DNA of 64,000 nucleotides from Aurantibacter crassamenti (lineage in GTDB: Bacteria > Bacteroidota > Bacteroidia > Flavobacteriales > Flavobacteriaceae). A program made the position numbers and the translations under genes. Within the stretch, counting starts at the first letter, position 1; every line of letters starts with the position of its first letter. The stretch covers positions 2,819,714 to 2,883,713 of the forward strand of contig NZ_JAFBGM010000001.1 in assembly GCF_016811105.1 (NCBI RefSeq), given 5' to 3'. Below, one piece after another: positions 1 to 11,500 of the stretch. Below the pieces are notes generated by a model. That model ran no database searches, was not told the DNA's origin, and saw only the letters and a program-made list of their open reading frames with translations.

Positions 1-3000
1 AGGTAAGGTAATCGTACCATCGGTTGCAATAGTCACACCAGTTAATCCGTCAATATCCGTTATCGTGATATTGATATCATTGTCATCAACAGCAACACCA
101 TTTAAAGTATCATTGATGGTTACATCTCCGGCATCGCCACCTGTAAATCCGTTCACAGGACTTCCTGAGAAATCATCCGCAACAGCAACAATAGGAGCAG
201 CAGCAACTACGATAGTTGCAATAGCCGTATCACAATTAGAAGTATTTAATTTTTCACAAATGCTGTAGACCACGTCATACGAACCAGCAGTAGTTCCTGC
301 AGGTAAGGTAATCGTACCATCGGTTGCAATAGTCACACCAGTTAATCCGTCAATATCCGTTATCGTGATATTGATATCATTGTCATCAACAGCAACACCA
401 TTTAAAGTATCATTGATGGTTACATCACCAGCATCACCACCGGTAAATCCGTTTACTGGACTTCCTGAGAAGTCATCGGCAACAGCAACAATAGGAGCAG
501 CTGAAACTACGATAGTTGCAATAGCGGTATCACAATTGGAAGTATTTAGTTTTTCACAAATACTGTATTCAACGTCATACGAACCAGCCGTTGTTCCTGC
601 AGGTACGGTAATCGTACCATCGGTTGCAATGGTTACACCGGTTAATCCGTCAATATCGGTTATCGTGATATTGATATCATTGTCATCAACTTGGGCACCA
701 TTTAAGGTATCGTTAATCGTTACATCACCCGCATCACCACCTGTAAATCCGTTTACTGGACTTCCTGAGAAATCATCAGCAACAGCAACAATAGGAGCAG
801 CTGAAACTACAATCGTAGCAATAGCGGTATCACAGTTAGATGTATTTAGTTTTTCACAAATGCTATATTCTACATTGTAGGTGTTCGCAGCTGTTCCGGC
901 AGGTACGGTAATCGTACCATCGGTTGCAATCGTTACACCGGTTAATCCGTCGATATCGGTTATTGTAATATTGATATCATTGTCATCCACAGCAACACCG
1001 TTCAAGGTATCGTTGATGGTTACATCACCAGCATCACCACCTGTAAATCCGTTTACTGGACTGGCGGAGAAGTCATCGGCAACAGCAACAATAGGAGCAG
1101 CTGAAACTACGATAGTTGCAATAGCGGTATCACAATTGGAAGTATTTAGTTTTTCACAAATACTGTATTCAACGTCATACGAACCAGCCGTTGTTCCGGC
1201 AGGTACGCTGATCGTACCATCGGTTGCAATCGTTACACCTGTCAATCCATCGATATCAGTTATCGTGATATTGATATCATTATCATCCACGGCAACACCG
1301 TTCAAGGTATCGTTGATGGTTACATCACCAGCATCACCACCCGTAAATCCGTTTACTGGACTTCCTGAGAAATCATCGGCAACAGCAACAATAGGAGCAG
1401 CTGAAACTACGATAGTTGCAATAGCGGTATCACAGTTCGATGTATTTAATTTTTCACAAATACTGTATTCCACATCATAGGACCCAGCAGTAGTTCCTGC
1501 AGGTACAGTTATGGTACCATCGGTATCAATGGTTACGCCTGTTAATCCGTCAATATCAGTAATGGTAATATTGATATCATTATCATCCACGGCAACACCG
1601 TTCAAGGTATCATTGATGGTCACATCACCTGCATCACCACCTGTAAATCCATTGACAGGACTTCCTGAGAAATCATCGGCCACGGCAACAATAGGAGCAG
1701 CTGAAACTACAATCGTAGCAATAGCCGTATCACAATTGGAAGTATTTAATTTTTCACAAATACTATACTCTACATCATAAGACCCAGCAGTTGTTCCTGC
1801 AGGTACCGTAATCGTACCATCGGGTGCAATAGTCACGCCTGTTAATCCGTCAATATCGGTTATTGTAATATTGATATCATTGTCATCAACTTGGGCACCA
1901 TTAAGAGTATCATTAATCGTCACATCACTAGCATCACCACCCGTAAATCCGTTGACAGGACTTCCTGAGAAATCATCGGCAACAGCAACAATAGGAGCAG
2001 CTGAAACTACGATAGTTGCAATAGCCGTATCACAATTAGAAGTATTTAGTTTTTCACAAATGCTGTATTCCACATCATAAGACCCAGCAGTTGTTCCGGC
2101 AGGTACGCTAATCGTTCCATCGGTTGCTATAGTCACCCCGGTTAATCCGTCAATATCGGTAATGGTAATATTGATGTCGTTGTCATCCACGGCAACACCA
2201 TTCAAGGTATCGTTGATGGTTACATCACCAGCATCACCACCTGTAAATCCATTCACAGGACTTCCTGAGAAATCATCAGCAACAGCAACAATAGGAGCAG
2301 CAGCAACTACGATTGTAGCAATAGCCGTATCACAGTTTGAAGTATTTAATTTTTCACAAATACTGTATTCCACATCATACGAACCAGCAGTTGTTCCTGC
2401 AGGTACAGTTATGGTACCATCGGTAGCAATGGTTACGCCTGTTAATCCGTCAATATCAGTAATGGTGATATTGATATCATTATCGTCCACGGCAACACCA
2501 TTTAAGGTATCATTGATGGTCACATCACCAGCATCACCACCCGTAAATCCGTTCACAGGACTTCCTGAGAAATCATCGGCCACAGCAACAATAGGAGCAG
2601 CTGAAACTACGATAGTTGCAATAGCGGTATCACAGTTAGATGTATTTAGTTTTTCACAAATGCTGTATTCCACATCATAAGACCCAGCAGTTGTTCCTGC
2701 AGGTACGCTAATCGTTCCATCGGTAGCAATGGTTACGCCTGTTAATCCGTCAATATCAGTAATGGTGATATTGATATCATTATCGTCCACGGCAACACCA
2801 TTTAAGGTATCATTGATGGTTACATCACCAGCATCACCACCAGTAAATCCGTTCACAGGACTTCCTGAGAAATCATCGGCAACAGCAACAATAGGAGCAG
2901 CTGAAACTACGATAGTTGCAATAGCGGTATCACAGTTCGATGTATTTAATTTTTCACAAATGCTGTATTCTACATCATAAGACCCAGCAGTTGTTCCTGC

Positions 3001-3195
3001 AGGTACGGTAATCGTTCCATCGGTCGCAATGGTTACGCCTGTTAATCCATCAATATCAGTAATGGTAATATTGATGTCATTATCATCCACCGCAACACCG
3101 TTCAAGGTATCATTGATGGTTACATCACCAGCATCACCACCTGTAAATCCGTTTACCGGACTTCCTGAGAAGTCATCGGCCACGGCAACTAGCGG
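1..3195 (-). repeat. Tandem 300-bp repeat, at least 10.6 copies, coding
   Basis: The same 300-bp unit recurs in exact register. For example the block starting aggtaaggta or aggtacggta recurs at 1, 301, 601, 901 and so on to 3001. Each unit encodes 100 residues, beginning about AVADDFSGSPVNGFTGGDAG and ending about CDTAIATIVVSAAPIV. The period is a multiple of three and no frame is broken. Units differ by scattered, mostly silent changes. Some variants recur in non-neighbouring units: a GAQ version of the GVA segment at about 690 and 1890, and AAAP instead of SAAP at about 200 and 2300. The array continues past the left edge, so the true copy number is unknown. Confidence 0.97.
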
Positions 3196-6100
3196 TAATG
3201 TACTAACTGTAACAGTCACTGTTGCAGTTGAAGAATCATTATTAGCATCTGTAATTGTATAGTCAAATGTATCATCACCTACGAAATCTAGTGCAGGTGT
3301 GTAGATAATGGAATCATCTGTAGGATCATTTGGTGTGCTATTATCATTTACCGATACAGTTCCACCATTAGCAGTTGTAACAGAAGGCAAGGTTATTGTG
3401 CCAGAATTTGGACCATCAAGGCCAAAATTATCAGCGCCATTTCCATTATTAGCTAAAACATCTAAATCATTATTGGAGCTGTCTTCTATAGCCGTAAATT
3501 CATCATCTTGCGCAGTTGGCAGACTATTAGGACCAACAGTTATGGTTACAGTTGCAATATCACAATTTGTTGGATTAGAAGCCTCACATATTTGATAGTC
3601 AACTGTATAAATATTAGGAGTAGTATTACTAGCAACATCAACAGAACCATCACCATTAACGGTTAATGGACCATTTGTTACCGGTGTTATGGTAACACTA
3701 GCGGGGTTTAGAATTGCACCGTTTATTTCATCATTATCTAAAACATTAAGTACATCTGTTACACCGAAAAATCCTTCTACTGCTGTAATTATTTCTGAAT
3801 CATTAATAGCATCAATATTATTGATTACTGAAAGGGTAGCCTGAGCTTCTTCAGGACATGCATTGTTATCATGCGAAACCAATACTTTATATATGTTACC
3901 ATCCATGAGAAGTGTAACATCTGAAACTGTTAAACTGGAATTGGTAGCCCCAGATATATCAGAAAAAGTAGAACCAGCATTTGTACTTACTTGCCATTGA
4001 TAGCTTAAGCCTCCGTTAGCATTAATATCATACATAGGGGTTCCTGAGGAATAAGTAGAAGCTTCTAAAGCAGATGCTACAACCGTAAATGTAGCATTAT
4101 CACCTACGCGTTCTTCTTGGTTAGTAGGTGCAGTGTCGATGCTAGTCTCTGCAGCTGTGGTAACGCCAGCATTAGTGCCAGTATATGCTGTGGCAGCACC
4201 TGTTACTCGGCCATTTGCATCGTAGCCAGAACCATCTACTTCGCCATCATTATCTGCATCTAAATGACCCGCCTCAATGGCATCGTTACAACCATCGTTA
4301 TCGCTGTCAATATCTAAATAGTTTCTAATTCCATCGTTATCAAGATCTTCGGGTACACAGAAAGATAAATCTGCTATACCTGAACCTTGATTAGCTGAGG
4401 GGTTGCTACCGTCCTGTCTATAATGGATAACTATTTTATTTATAGGGACGGAGAAGTTTATTTGTAAATCTTCATCAGTTCCGCCTCCTGTAAATGTATT
4501 GTTGCCATCATAAGATATACTTGTGCCCGCTAATACATAGTCTACAGGCATCATTTGATAAGCGGCACCATCTGAAAAGGCTTCGATATACATTTGGTCC
4601 GTGAAGTTAGGACCAGTATCAATATCAAGTAGCGTGAAGGCTAAGTTGTAGACATTTTCTGTGAATTCAAAAGTGTGAACTGATTCTCCGTCTAAAATAG
4701 CTGCTTGTAACCAAGTATATCCGGAAGGAACATAGCCAGTATTGACTTTCCAGTTACCAGTGGTATTTGAAGTACGATCTATTGTAATTGTAACACCATC
4801 AAATACTAATGGAGGGGAAGCAGCATTAATAGTAGGGTCATCACCCGACCCGGTATCTCCACCTACTACATAGTGGTCGGACCAAACCAATCCGAACGGA
4901 GCACAATTTAATTCATCAATATCAAGTATACCATCGTTGTCATCATCTAGATCACAATTATTTCCAACCGTATCTGAATCGTTATTTGTATATGAAGGGT
5001 GACTAGGGTGACATTCGGTACATTCAGCAGATTGTTGCGAATTATTTTGTGAAGTACCGATACCTTGTGAGGTCCCTCCAGGAATTCCCGAACTATTTGG
5101 TGTAGCTGTTAAAGATCCATTGCTATCGATATCATCGTAACTATAACTACCAGAACCCTCCATAGCATCGGGACAATCATCACCATCACTATCAAGATCT
5201 AAGAAATTAGGTATACCATCATTATCATCATCAATTTGATTACAAGCAAAAACAATCATTTCTATTCCGTCAGCAGTTCCTGTTGTAGTAGTTGCAGCTG
5301 GAAAATTTAGTGTAAAAGTACTTATGGTTGCTTGAATCTGTAAACTACCCGCAGCAGTACCACTAGCATCATTCATAGAAGATTCTGCTGTGTATCCATT
5401 TGCAGCATTACCATCTGTAACTCCGGCACCAGCGTCTCTTGCTGTTGTAGAAGTAGTAGAAAAATCATTAGTACCAGCAAGGGTCATCCAAGTTAGTCCA
5501 TCTTGAAGTGAAATTTCTGCGGAATTTTGAACATTATTTGCTGAGCCACCAATTCTGTCGAAATGAATAATAGGATTGGTGACTTGTACCGGGTTACCAG
5601 AACTATCTTCAAAACTAATAGTAACACTTTCACCAAATTGAAAATCACATTGAATAGAAGGATCACCTGCTAAGTCCTCAGACCAAAAACCAGCACCACC
5701 TGCATTAAAACTACCTAGGGCAAAACCTTCAATTGCTGCGGTGGTCATGCGTATTATTAGACCATCACCATAGTCATAAGTCACATTTGTAACAGTACCA
5801 CCCCAGTTACCAGATTGATTTGGTATACAAACACCCTCATCAGTATCTAAAATACCATCATTGTCATTATCAAGATCATCAGCATTAGCAATTCCATCGC
5901 CATCAATATCTTCTGGGGTTCCTCCCGCCAATATCCAAGGAGAAAATTCACTAACGTTGGAAACTGTAACCGTATTATTAGCAAAATCTCGTGTCAATGC
6001 TCCTTTTAATTCCCAGTTATCTACACTGGTATCATATCTAAAAGCAGACAAACCATTTTCTCCTGAAACAGGTTCTTCTGAGTTTGCGTAAGTCATGGTT

Positions 6101-6888
6101 ATATTAGCTGCACCCGCTCCTGATTTGTCTAGTTGCCAAAAACGCTGTACGGCATTCCCACTAATGTCATTGGCATCAGAATCCACCATATTAAGGACGG
6201 CTTCCGGCACAGTGGGGTAGGGCAACATATTGAGTCCTACAGGATAGGTTGATACAGTAATTGTACCTAAATCACCAGAAGCACGTTCAATAGCTAAGGG
6301 TATTGATTCGCCTATGGCAGTTCCAAAAGGTACAGTATATAAACCACCTGTAGCTGATGTTTGCCAAATAACTTTACTTTCATTTAAAACATCTTCACTA
6401 ACTATAAAGCCTTCATTTGTAATTAATGCAGAAATTAGGTCATTTGTAATTTGTAGTGTATTTGAATTTAGATTTAATGCTGTATTTTTTAAATCTAAGA
6501 CACCTAAATTGGTGCCAGAAATATTACCTCCAACAATAGTGTTAACTTCTAAGGTAACTTCATCTACATCTAAAATTAGATTGTAAAAAATGGTGGATGT
6601 TGTACCACCAATAATTGCAGAAGTTGTGGAATTCAAACTTACAGTTCCCTCAGAATCAGCAGTGAATGCTGCACCCGTATTGTTATTTAACCAATCACCA
6701 CCTACACTAATTAGGGCGTCATTTTTTATTTGACCTTCGTTAGAAACTTGAAAGTTACCATTTACCACACTAATAGTGGCACCACCAGATACCGAAACAG
6801 TACCACCTACAACATTAAGCCCGTTTTGAGCTAATGCTATAGAGATATTAAGAAATAGAAAGAGGCTTAAAAAGTAATTGATTTTCAT
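1..6888 (-). CDS. Giant exported repeat protein, surface adhesin-like (3' end outside window)
   Basis: An open frame of 2296 codons starts at the ATG at 6888 and is still open at base 1, so the C-terminus is missing. The N-terminus is a signal peptide (MKINYFLSLFLFLNISIALAQ). A beta-rich region of about 350 residues follows, then segments with aspartate-rich thrombospondin-type-3-like stretches (DIDGDGIANADDLDNDNDG, DLDSDGDDCPDAM, DIDSDNDGCNDA), which in this family bind calcium. Bacterial-Ig or cadherin-like domains come next, and then the 100-residue tandem repeats from about 3195 to 1. The architecture matches large cell-surface proteins exported by the type IX system in Bacteroidota, but the sorting domain that would prove this lies outside the window. 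It lies 48 bases downstream of another exported protein on the same strand. Adhesion or matrix function is inferred. Confidence 0.85.
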   Translation of the reverse strand, partial: MKINYFLSLFLFLNISIALAQNGLNVVGGTVSVSGGATISVVNGNFQVSNEGQIKNDALISVGGDWLNNNTGAAFTADSEGTVSLNSTTSAIIGGTTSTIFYNLILDVDEVTLEVNTIVGGNISGTNLGVLDLKNTALNLNSNTLQITNDLISALITNEGFIVSEDVLNESKVIWQTSATGGLYTVPFGTAIGESIPLAIERASGDLGTITVSTYPVGLNMLPYPTVPEAVLNMVDSDANDISGNAVQRFWQLDKSGAGAANITMTYANSEEPVSGENGLSAFRYDTSVDNWELKGALTRDFANNTVTVSNVSEFSPWILAGGTPEDIDGDGIANADDLDNDNDGILDTDEGVCIPNQSGNWGGTVTNVTYDYGDGLIIRMTTAAIEGFALGSFNAGGAGFWSEDLAGDPSIQCDFQFGESVTISFEDSSGNPVQVTNPIIHFDRIGGSANNVQNSAEISLQDGLTWMTLAGTNDFSTTSTTARDAGAGVTDGNAANGYTAESSMNDASGTAAGSLQIQATISTFTLNFPAATTTTGTADGIEMIVFACNQIDDDNDGIPNFLDLDSDGDDCPDAMEGSGSYSYDDIDSNGSLTATPNSSGIPGGTSQGIGTSQNNSQQSAECTECHPSHPSYTNNDSDTVGNNCDLDDDNDGILDIDELNCAPFGLVWSDHYVVGGDTGSGDDPTINAASPPLVFDGVTITIDRTSNTTGNWKVNTGYVPSGYTWLQAAILDGESVHTFEFTENVYNLAFTLLDIDTGPNFTDQMYIEAFSDGAAYQMMPVDYVLAGTSISYDGNNTFTGGGTDEDLQINFSVPINKIVIHYRQDGSNPSANQGSGIADLSFCVPEDLDNDGIRNYLDIDSDNDGCNDAIEAGHLDADNDGEVDGSGYDANGRVTGAATAYTGTNAGVTTAAETSIDTAPTNQEERVGDNATFTVVASALEASTYSSGTPMYDINANGGLSYQWQVSTNAGSTFSDISGATNSSLTVSDVTLLMDGNIYKVLVSHDNNACPEEAQATLSVINNIDAINDSEIITAVEGFFGVTDVLNVLDNDEINGAILNPASVTITPVTNGPLTVNGDGSVDVASNTTPNIYTVDYQICEASNPTNCDIATVTITVGPNSLPTAQDDEFTAIEDSSNNDLDVLANNGNGADNFGLDGPNSGTITLPSVTTANGGTVSVNDNSTPNDPTDDSIIYTPALDFVGDDTFDYTITDANNDSSTATVTVTVSTLPLVAVADDFSGSPVNGFTGGDAGDVTINDTLNGVAVDDNDINITITDIDGLTGVTIATDGTITVPAGTTAGSYDVEYSICEKLNTSNCDTAIATIVVSAAPIVAVADDFSGSPVNGFTGGDAGDVTINDTLNGVAVDDNDINITITDIDGLTGVTIATDGTISVPAGTTAGSYDVEYSICEKLNTSNCDTAIATIVVSAAPIVAVADDFSGSPVNGFTGGDAGDVTINDTLNGVAVDDNDINITITDIDGLTGVTIATDGTITVPAGTTAGSYDVEYSICEKLNTSNCDTAIATIVVAAAPIVAVADDFSGSPVNGFTGGDAGDVTINDTLNGVAVDDNDINITITDIDGLTGVTIATDGTISVPAGTTAGSYDVEYSICEKLNTSNCDTAIATIVVSAAPIVAVADDFSGSPVNGFTGGDASDVTINDTLNGAQVDDNDINITITDIDGLTGVTIAPDGTITVPAGTTAGSYDVEYSICEKLNTSNCDTAIATIVVSAAPIVAVADDFSGSPVNGFTGGDAGDVTINDTLNGVAVDDNDINITITDIDGLTGVTIDTDGTITVPAGTTAGSYDVEYSICEKLNTSNCDTAIATIVVSAAPIVAVADDFSGSPVNGFTGGDAGDVTINDTLNGVAVDDNDINITITDIDGLTGVTIATDGTISVPAGTTAGSYDVEYSICEKLNTSNCDTAIATIVVSAAPIVAVADDFSASPVNGFTGGDAGDVTINDTLNGVAVDDNDINITITDIDGLTGVTIATDGTITVPAGTAANTYNVEYSICEKLNTSNCDTAIATIVVSAAPIVAVADDFSGSPVNGFTGGDAGDVTINDTLNGAQVDDNDINITITDIDGLTGVTIATDGTITVPAGTTAGSYDVEYSICEKLNTSNCDTAIATIVVSAAPIVAVADDFSGSPVNGFTGGDAGDVTINDTLNGVAVDDNDINITITDIDGLTGVTIATDGTITLPAGTTAGSYDVVYSICEKLNTSNCDTAIATIVVAAAPIVAVADDFSGSPVNGFTGGDAGDVTINDTLNGVAVDDNDINITITDIDGLTGVTIATDGTITLP

Positions 6889-6936
6889 GGAAATGTAGTT
6901 GGAAGTTAAATTTAGTTGACGCTGTTAGCCAAATTG

Positions 6937-7656
6937 CTATCTTGCTTCTACCACTACTAATCCCAGTCCTGCAGATACAATAATCCCCGTAGTTTCACCA
7001 ACCAAACGTAATTGAACATCTTGTTGTGCACCAGCATCAATTTCAATCCAAGATGAATCGATTAGACCGTTAATTGATAAAGAAATGCCTGGGCCAAACG
7101 AAGTACTATTAACATAGTTCCAATTTGTTCCATCCGTAGAATATTGTAATTTTATATCGAGAGTTCCTCCACCAACACCAAGTGTCAAACCTGTAACATT
7201 TGCCATAATCCTAATTTCTCTAGCATTTGATAGATCCATTCTAAAGCGATGAGCGGTCAAACCTAAAAACTCAACAATATTAGAACCAATAGGAATACCT
7301 AACCAAAGTGAAGGTTCAAGACCTGAAAGAACAGTAATGGAGTTTGTAACTTCCCTATTGAATAGTTCATATTTTGCACCTTGTACAAACATCTCAGTAT
7401 TACCGATATCCGTATTAAAAACTAATAAACCATCAGCTGGATTAACCAGCGCAGCAATTTGCGCGGTTGTCATTCGAGGTATTAGTAATCCCCCAGTAGT
7501 AGATTCAATGTCTAAAGCCGCGGATGGGTCAGGGGTGAGGGTGTTTATACCTACTGACTGTGCTGTAGTTATTGTAGTACTTAGAAATATTGTAATACCT
7601 GTGATTAAAAAAACCACATTTTTTGAAAAAGATGCACGAGGCTTATAGTTTCTCAT
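6937..7656 (-). CDS. Exported 239-aa protein with Bacteroidota surface-protein N-terminus
   Basis: The protein has a long N-terminal signal region (hydrophobic stretch [20 protein letters not shown]). The mature part begins [19 protein letters not shown] and continues [16 protein letters not shown]. This start is seen in many exported Bacteroidota proteins, often labelled tail-fibre-like or hypothetical. Residues about 105-239 are beta-rich with no recognised catalytic motif. It lies 48 bases upstream of the giant repeat protein on the same strand, so the two are probably cotranscribed and both placed at the cell surface. No specific function can be given; a structural or anchoring partner role is a guess. 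Confidence 0.7.
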   Translation of the reverse strand: MRNYKPRASFSKNVVFLITGITIFLSTTITTAQSVGINTLTPDPSAALDIESTTGGLLIPRMTTAQIAALVNPADGLLVFNTDIGNTEMFVQGAKYELFNREVTNSITVLSGLEPSLWLGIPIGSNIVEFLGLTAHRFRMDLSNAREIRIMANVTGLTLGVGGGTLDIKLQYSTDGTNWNYVNSTSFGPGISLSINGLIDSSWIEIDAGAQQDVQLRLVGETTGIIVSAGLGLVVVEAR

Positions 7657-8551
7657 TATTTTAATTTTTGGAATGGTTAAGTAGGTTTATTAGTATAGAA
7701 TTAGAACTGTAATTCTATTTAAAAGAATACCTTATATATATGACTAAAAACAAATGTATATTTATAAGAAATACCCAATAACAAATTGTTGTAAATTCCT
7801 ACAAAAGTGTCGTCAAAATGCACTTTTTTGATGTCTAACTGTAGACCTTGAGCCTTAGAATTCGCTTTTTATAAAAGAAGTAAATACTTAATTTTTAATT
7901 AATTATATTTTGAATGCCCACATAAGCTAACATATTTGGTATTCTGCAATGATGTAAGAATTGCACTTATTTTTATTCTGATATTTTCGCTGAAAACATA
8001 AGAACTTTTTAGTTTGAATATTGGTTTTATATGAAACGAAGCATTTTCATTCGTAAACTAATTTTAAGTAATAAAAACACAGAGTGGTAAAAAAGACTTT
8101 TCGAAGTAATCTGTGGTAGGGATATTTGATGGCTTTATACAATTATGTAGTGGTGTTTTACAATTTTAAAGCTTCTTTTTATTTAATTTGACCTTCAATT
8201 TTACGATTAATAATTATAGGGAAATCTAATGTAGAATATACCGCTGAAGGTTGATGTGCCCTTTAACTTTCAAGAATATAAATATGGGTGATTTAAGTTT
8301 ATTCTAGTGTCAATAGAATTTCAAAAAGATTATATTACACCATATATTGTAGCTTTAATAAAACTTTCTTAATCAATTAAAAAAAAATGAACATTCTAAA
8401 ATGTCATGAAAATTGAATGAGGTTTGATAATATAACTACCAGTAAAGATTATTTTTCTACTATATTTATTTGAATAACACCTAATTTTCAGCATACTGAA
8501 TGCGCCTTATTTTGGCTCAATAAGTTTAAAATATAACTAAAGCTTGAAACC
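7657..8551. other. Long intergenic region between divergent genes
   Basis: These 895 AT-rich bases separate the minus-strand surface-protein pair from the plus-strand regulator gene. I see no convincing reading frame, RNA gene or strong inverted repeat. It must hold both divergent promoters, but I could not find a clear match to the Bacteroidota TTTG / TAnnTTTG elements at sensible spacing. Confidence 0.5.
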
Positions 8552-11500
8552 ATGCCCAAGGGTTGTCTAATTTTATTTGTTTTTTTTTGGTCAGTATTTT
8601 GCTTTCCTCAATTTTCAGATTTCCAAAAATATGGTGTCAGAGATGGGCTTAATAGTAATACTGTTTTTTCAACCATAGAAGATAAAGATGGTTTTATTTG
8701 GATAGCCACAGAAGAAGGCGTTGATCGATTTGATGGTATAAATTTTAAACAATATACGTTACCAAATTTATTTGAATATCGGAAGGTAAATGATGTAGTT
8801 CATTATATTAATATCGGTTCAAACAATCAAATTTGGGTTGCCACTTTAAGTGGATTAGTCTATAAATATAATCCAGGTATTGATGAATTTGAATTATTCC
8901 ATACATTAACAGATATTGTAGATGTCGCCGTTCAAACCTTTTATATAGACCATAAAAACGACTTGTGGTTTGGTACTTTAAATGGCACATTAGTTTTACA
9001 TCCTGAAACGAAATTTACACGAAGAATAGATTCAATTAAGGAAAAAAATACCGCTATTACCCAAGATAATTTGAAGCGTTACTACTTGGCAACTGATGTT
9101 GGTATTCAGGTATTAGACAGCAGTAAAACGGTTCTGTATGATTTATTAGATGTAACCTATTCAAAAAATATGGGCATTAAAGGGTCTGTAATAAGTTCAC
9201 TTTTTTTTGATGAAATTAATAATAGGTTATGGTTGGGGTCAAATAAATTAGGGCTTTGTGCTTTTAATTTAGTGAATTTTGATTTTATTAAACCTCAAGG
9301 ATTTCCTAAGTTAAAAGGGATATACCTTAGAAGCATCGAGAGATTTAGTCAAAATGAAATTATATTAGGTATCGATGGCGAAGGTTTAATTATTTGGAAT
9401 ATTGAAGATCAAAAAGTAACAAAGAAAATATCTGATGAAATTGGTGATGATAGTTTTTTAAATACCAAATCTGTACAACATGTATTTCGAAATAAGGCAG
9501 GTGTATTTTTTATTTCTACTTGGCGTGGCGGTTTAAATGTATATAGTCCTGAAATGGCAAAGTTTCAATCTATAAGCCATATGCCAAATAATGAAAATTC
9601 AATAACAAACAATGTAGTTTTTTCATCAAGCAATATTGGGCCAGGTATAATCGGTTTTGGAACAGATAAAGGCATAAATGTATATAACTCAGCTAATAAA
9701 ACTTGGCAACATTTAGATATTTATACAAATAATGAAAAGCATATCTCCAATGCTAAAAGTATTAGTTCAGATAAACAAGGAAATATTTGGGCAACATCAT
9801 ATACTGATTCTCTAGTGCTATTTAAGCGTGGACAAGATGGATTGTATTATAGTACAAAAGACTTTCCGGAAGAATTAAGCCAGCATGATTATAATAAGGT
9901 TCATGTGGGTGATGACGGTCAAATTTGGTTGAGTGATGATATTCAGCAGCAAATTACTAGATATTCAATAAAAGATGATACTATTGAAAATTATTCGTTA
10001 ATCTCAGGACAGGTACAAACATTATTAGATTTTTCTGCAAAAAAACTAGCAATCGGAACATCATCTGGTTTGAAAATATTTGACAAGGAAAAACGAATAT
10101 TTGAAGATGTTGAAATTATTGAGTCTTCAAAACTAAAAACAGCAATGATTTCAAGTTTAGCGATTGATGCGAATAAGCAACTATGGGTAGGCACACGCTA
10201 TAAAGGACTTTTTTTAATCAATTTTTTTAAGAATACTGTTACAAGAATAACCGCAGATGATGGGTTAATTTCAAACAGAATATTTTCTGTAGCGGCACAT
10301 CAAGAAGATGTTTGGGTAAGCACTTCAAAGGGCATTAGTAAGATTGATAACAAAATGAATATTAGTCACTTTTCAGAATCTGATGGAATAATTTCAATCG
10401 ATTTTAATTATAACGTGGCCTTGTTAAATAATAATCAATTGTACTTTGGCACCAATGATGGGGTGATAATGTTCAATCCTGAAAAGGTCTATTCTACTAC
10501 TTCTCAAAAAAACTTAGTTTTTAGTGAGTTTTACCTAAATCACAAGCGAGTTTTAAATGGTGAAAATTCCCCATTAAAATCACCACTAAATGAAACTGAA
10601 GAAATTAATTTAAACAATGATCAGAGTTCTTTTTCAATAGGTTTTTCAAGTATAGATTTTATACATTCTGATCAAGGTAGCTTTCAATGGAAATTAGAGA
10701 ATTTTGATGAAGATTGGATTGATGTTAAAGAAGTAACCCGTGCTAGTTATACAAATTTAAATCCAGGAAAGTACATTTTTAAATTACGATTATTAGGTCA
10801 ACAACAAGAACTTATTGCCAACGAAAGGCAACTAATAATTACTATCAATCCGCCATTTTGGCAAACGTATTGGGCCTACCTTTTATATTTTCTTTTGGCC
10901 GTATTAATTATGTTATTATTTGGTTATTTAAATACACTAAGAGTAAAATCAAAAAACGCAAAAGAAAAATTACATTATTTGGTAAATATTGCACATGAAA
11001 TAAAAACACCATTAATGTTAATTAAAGCCCCATTAACTGATTTGCTGAATAATGTAAAAATGGATAGCGCTATGCTTCAAGGTATTCAAATTGCATTGAA
11101 AAATACCGAAAAGGTAAATCTTCAAATGGTACAGTTTTTAGATTTTAGACATTTTCGTTTACGTAAAAAAACAGTAATCAATACTTCAATAGATCTTATT
11201 AGATTTTTAAATGATAAAATTTTCGCATTTAAAATATTGGCTGATAAGAAGAATATAAACTTAACTTTTAATCATGAAATCGATGAATTCAAAATAATTT
11301 CTGATGAAAAAATATTAGACAAAATTGTAGGCAACTTACTTTCAAACGCAATTAAGTATACAAATGAAGGAGGTAATGTGTCTATTAAATTAATAGTAGC
11401 AAATCAGAAATGTAAGATTAGCGTTGTAGATTCTGGTATAGGAATTTCTAAATCTCAAAGCAAAAAAATATTTAAGCTGTTTTATAGAACACCCGCTGCC

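Noticed and set aside
1-3195. CRISPR-like regular repetition
   Set aside because: The unit is 300 bp, coding, in frame and without unique spacers.
65-3262. Many plus-strand open frames over the repeat region
   Set aside because: They are antisense shadows of the repeat protein. The minus strand is open without a break, carries a signal peptide and recognisable domains.
4990-5040. CxxCH haem motif (CTECH) in the giant surface protein
   Set aside because: A single motif within an aspartate-rich calcium-type linker, without a cytochrome fold around it; probably chance.
8808-8990. Short antisense frames inside the hybrid two-component gene
   Set aside because: They lie opposite clear propeller-blade coding sequence and have no independent support.
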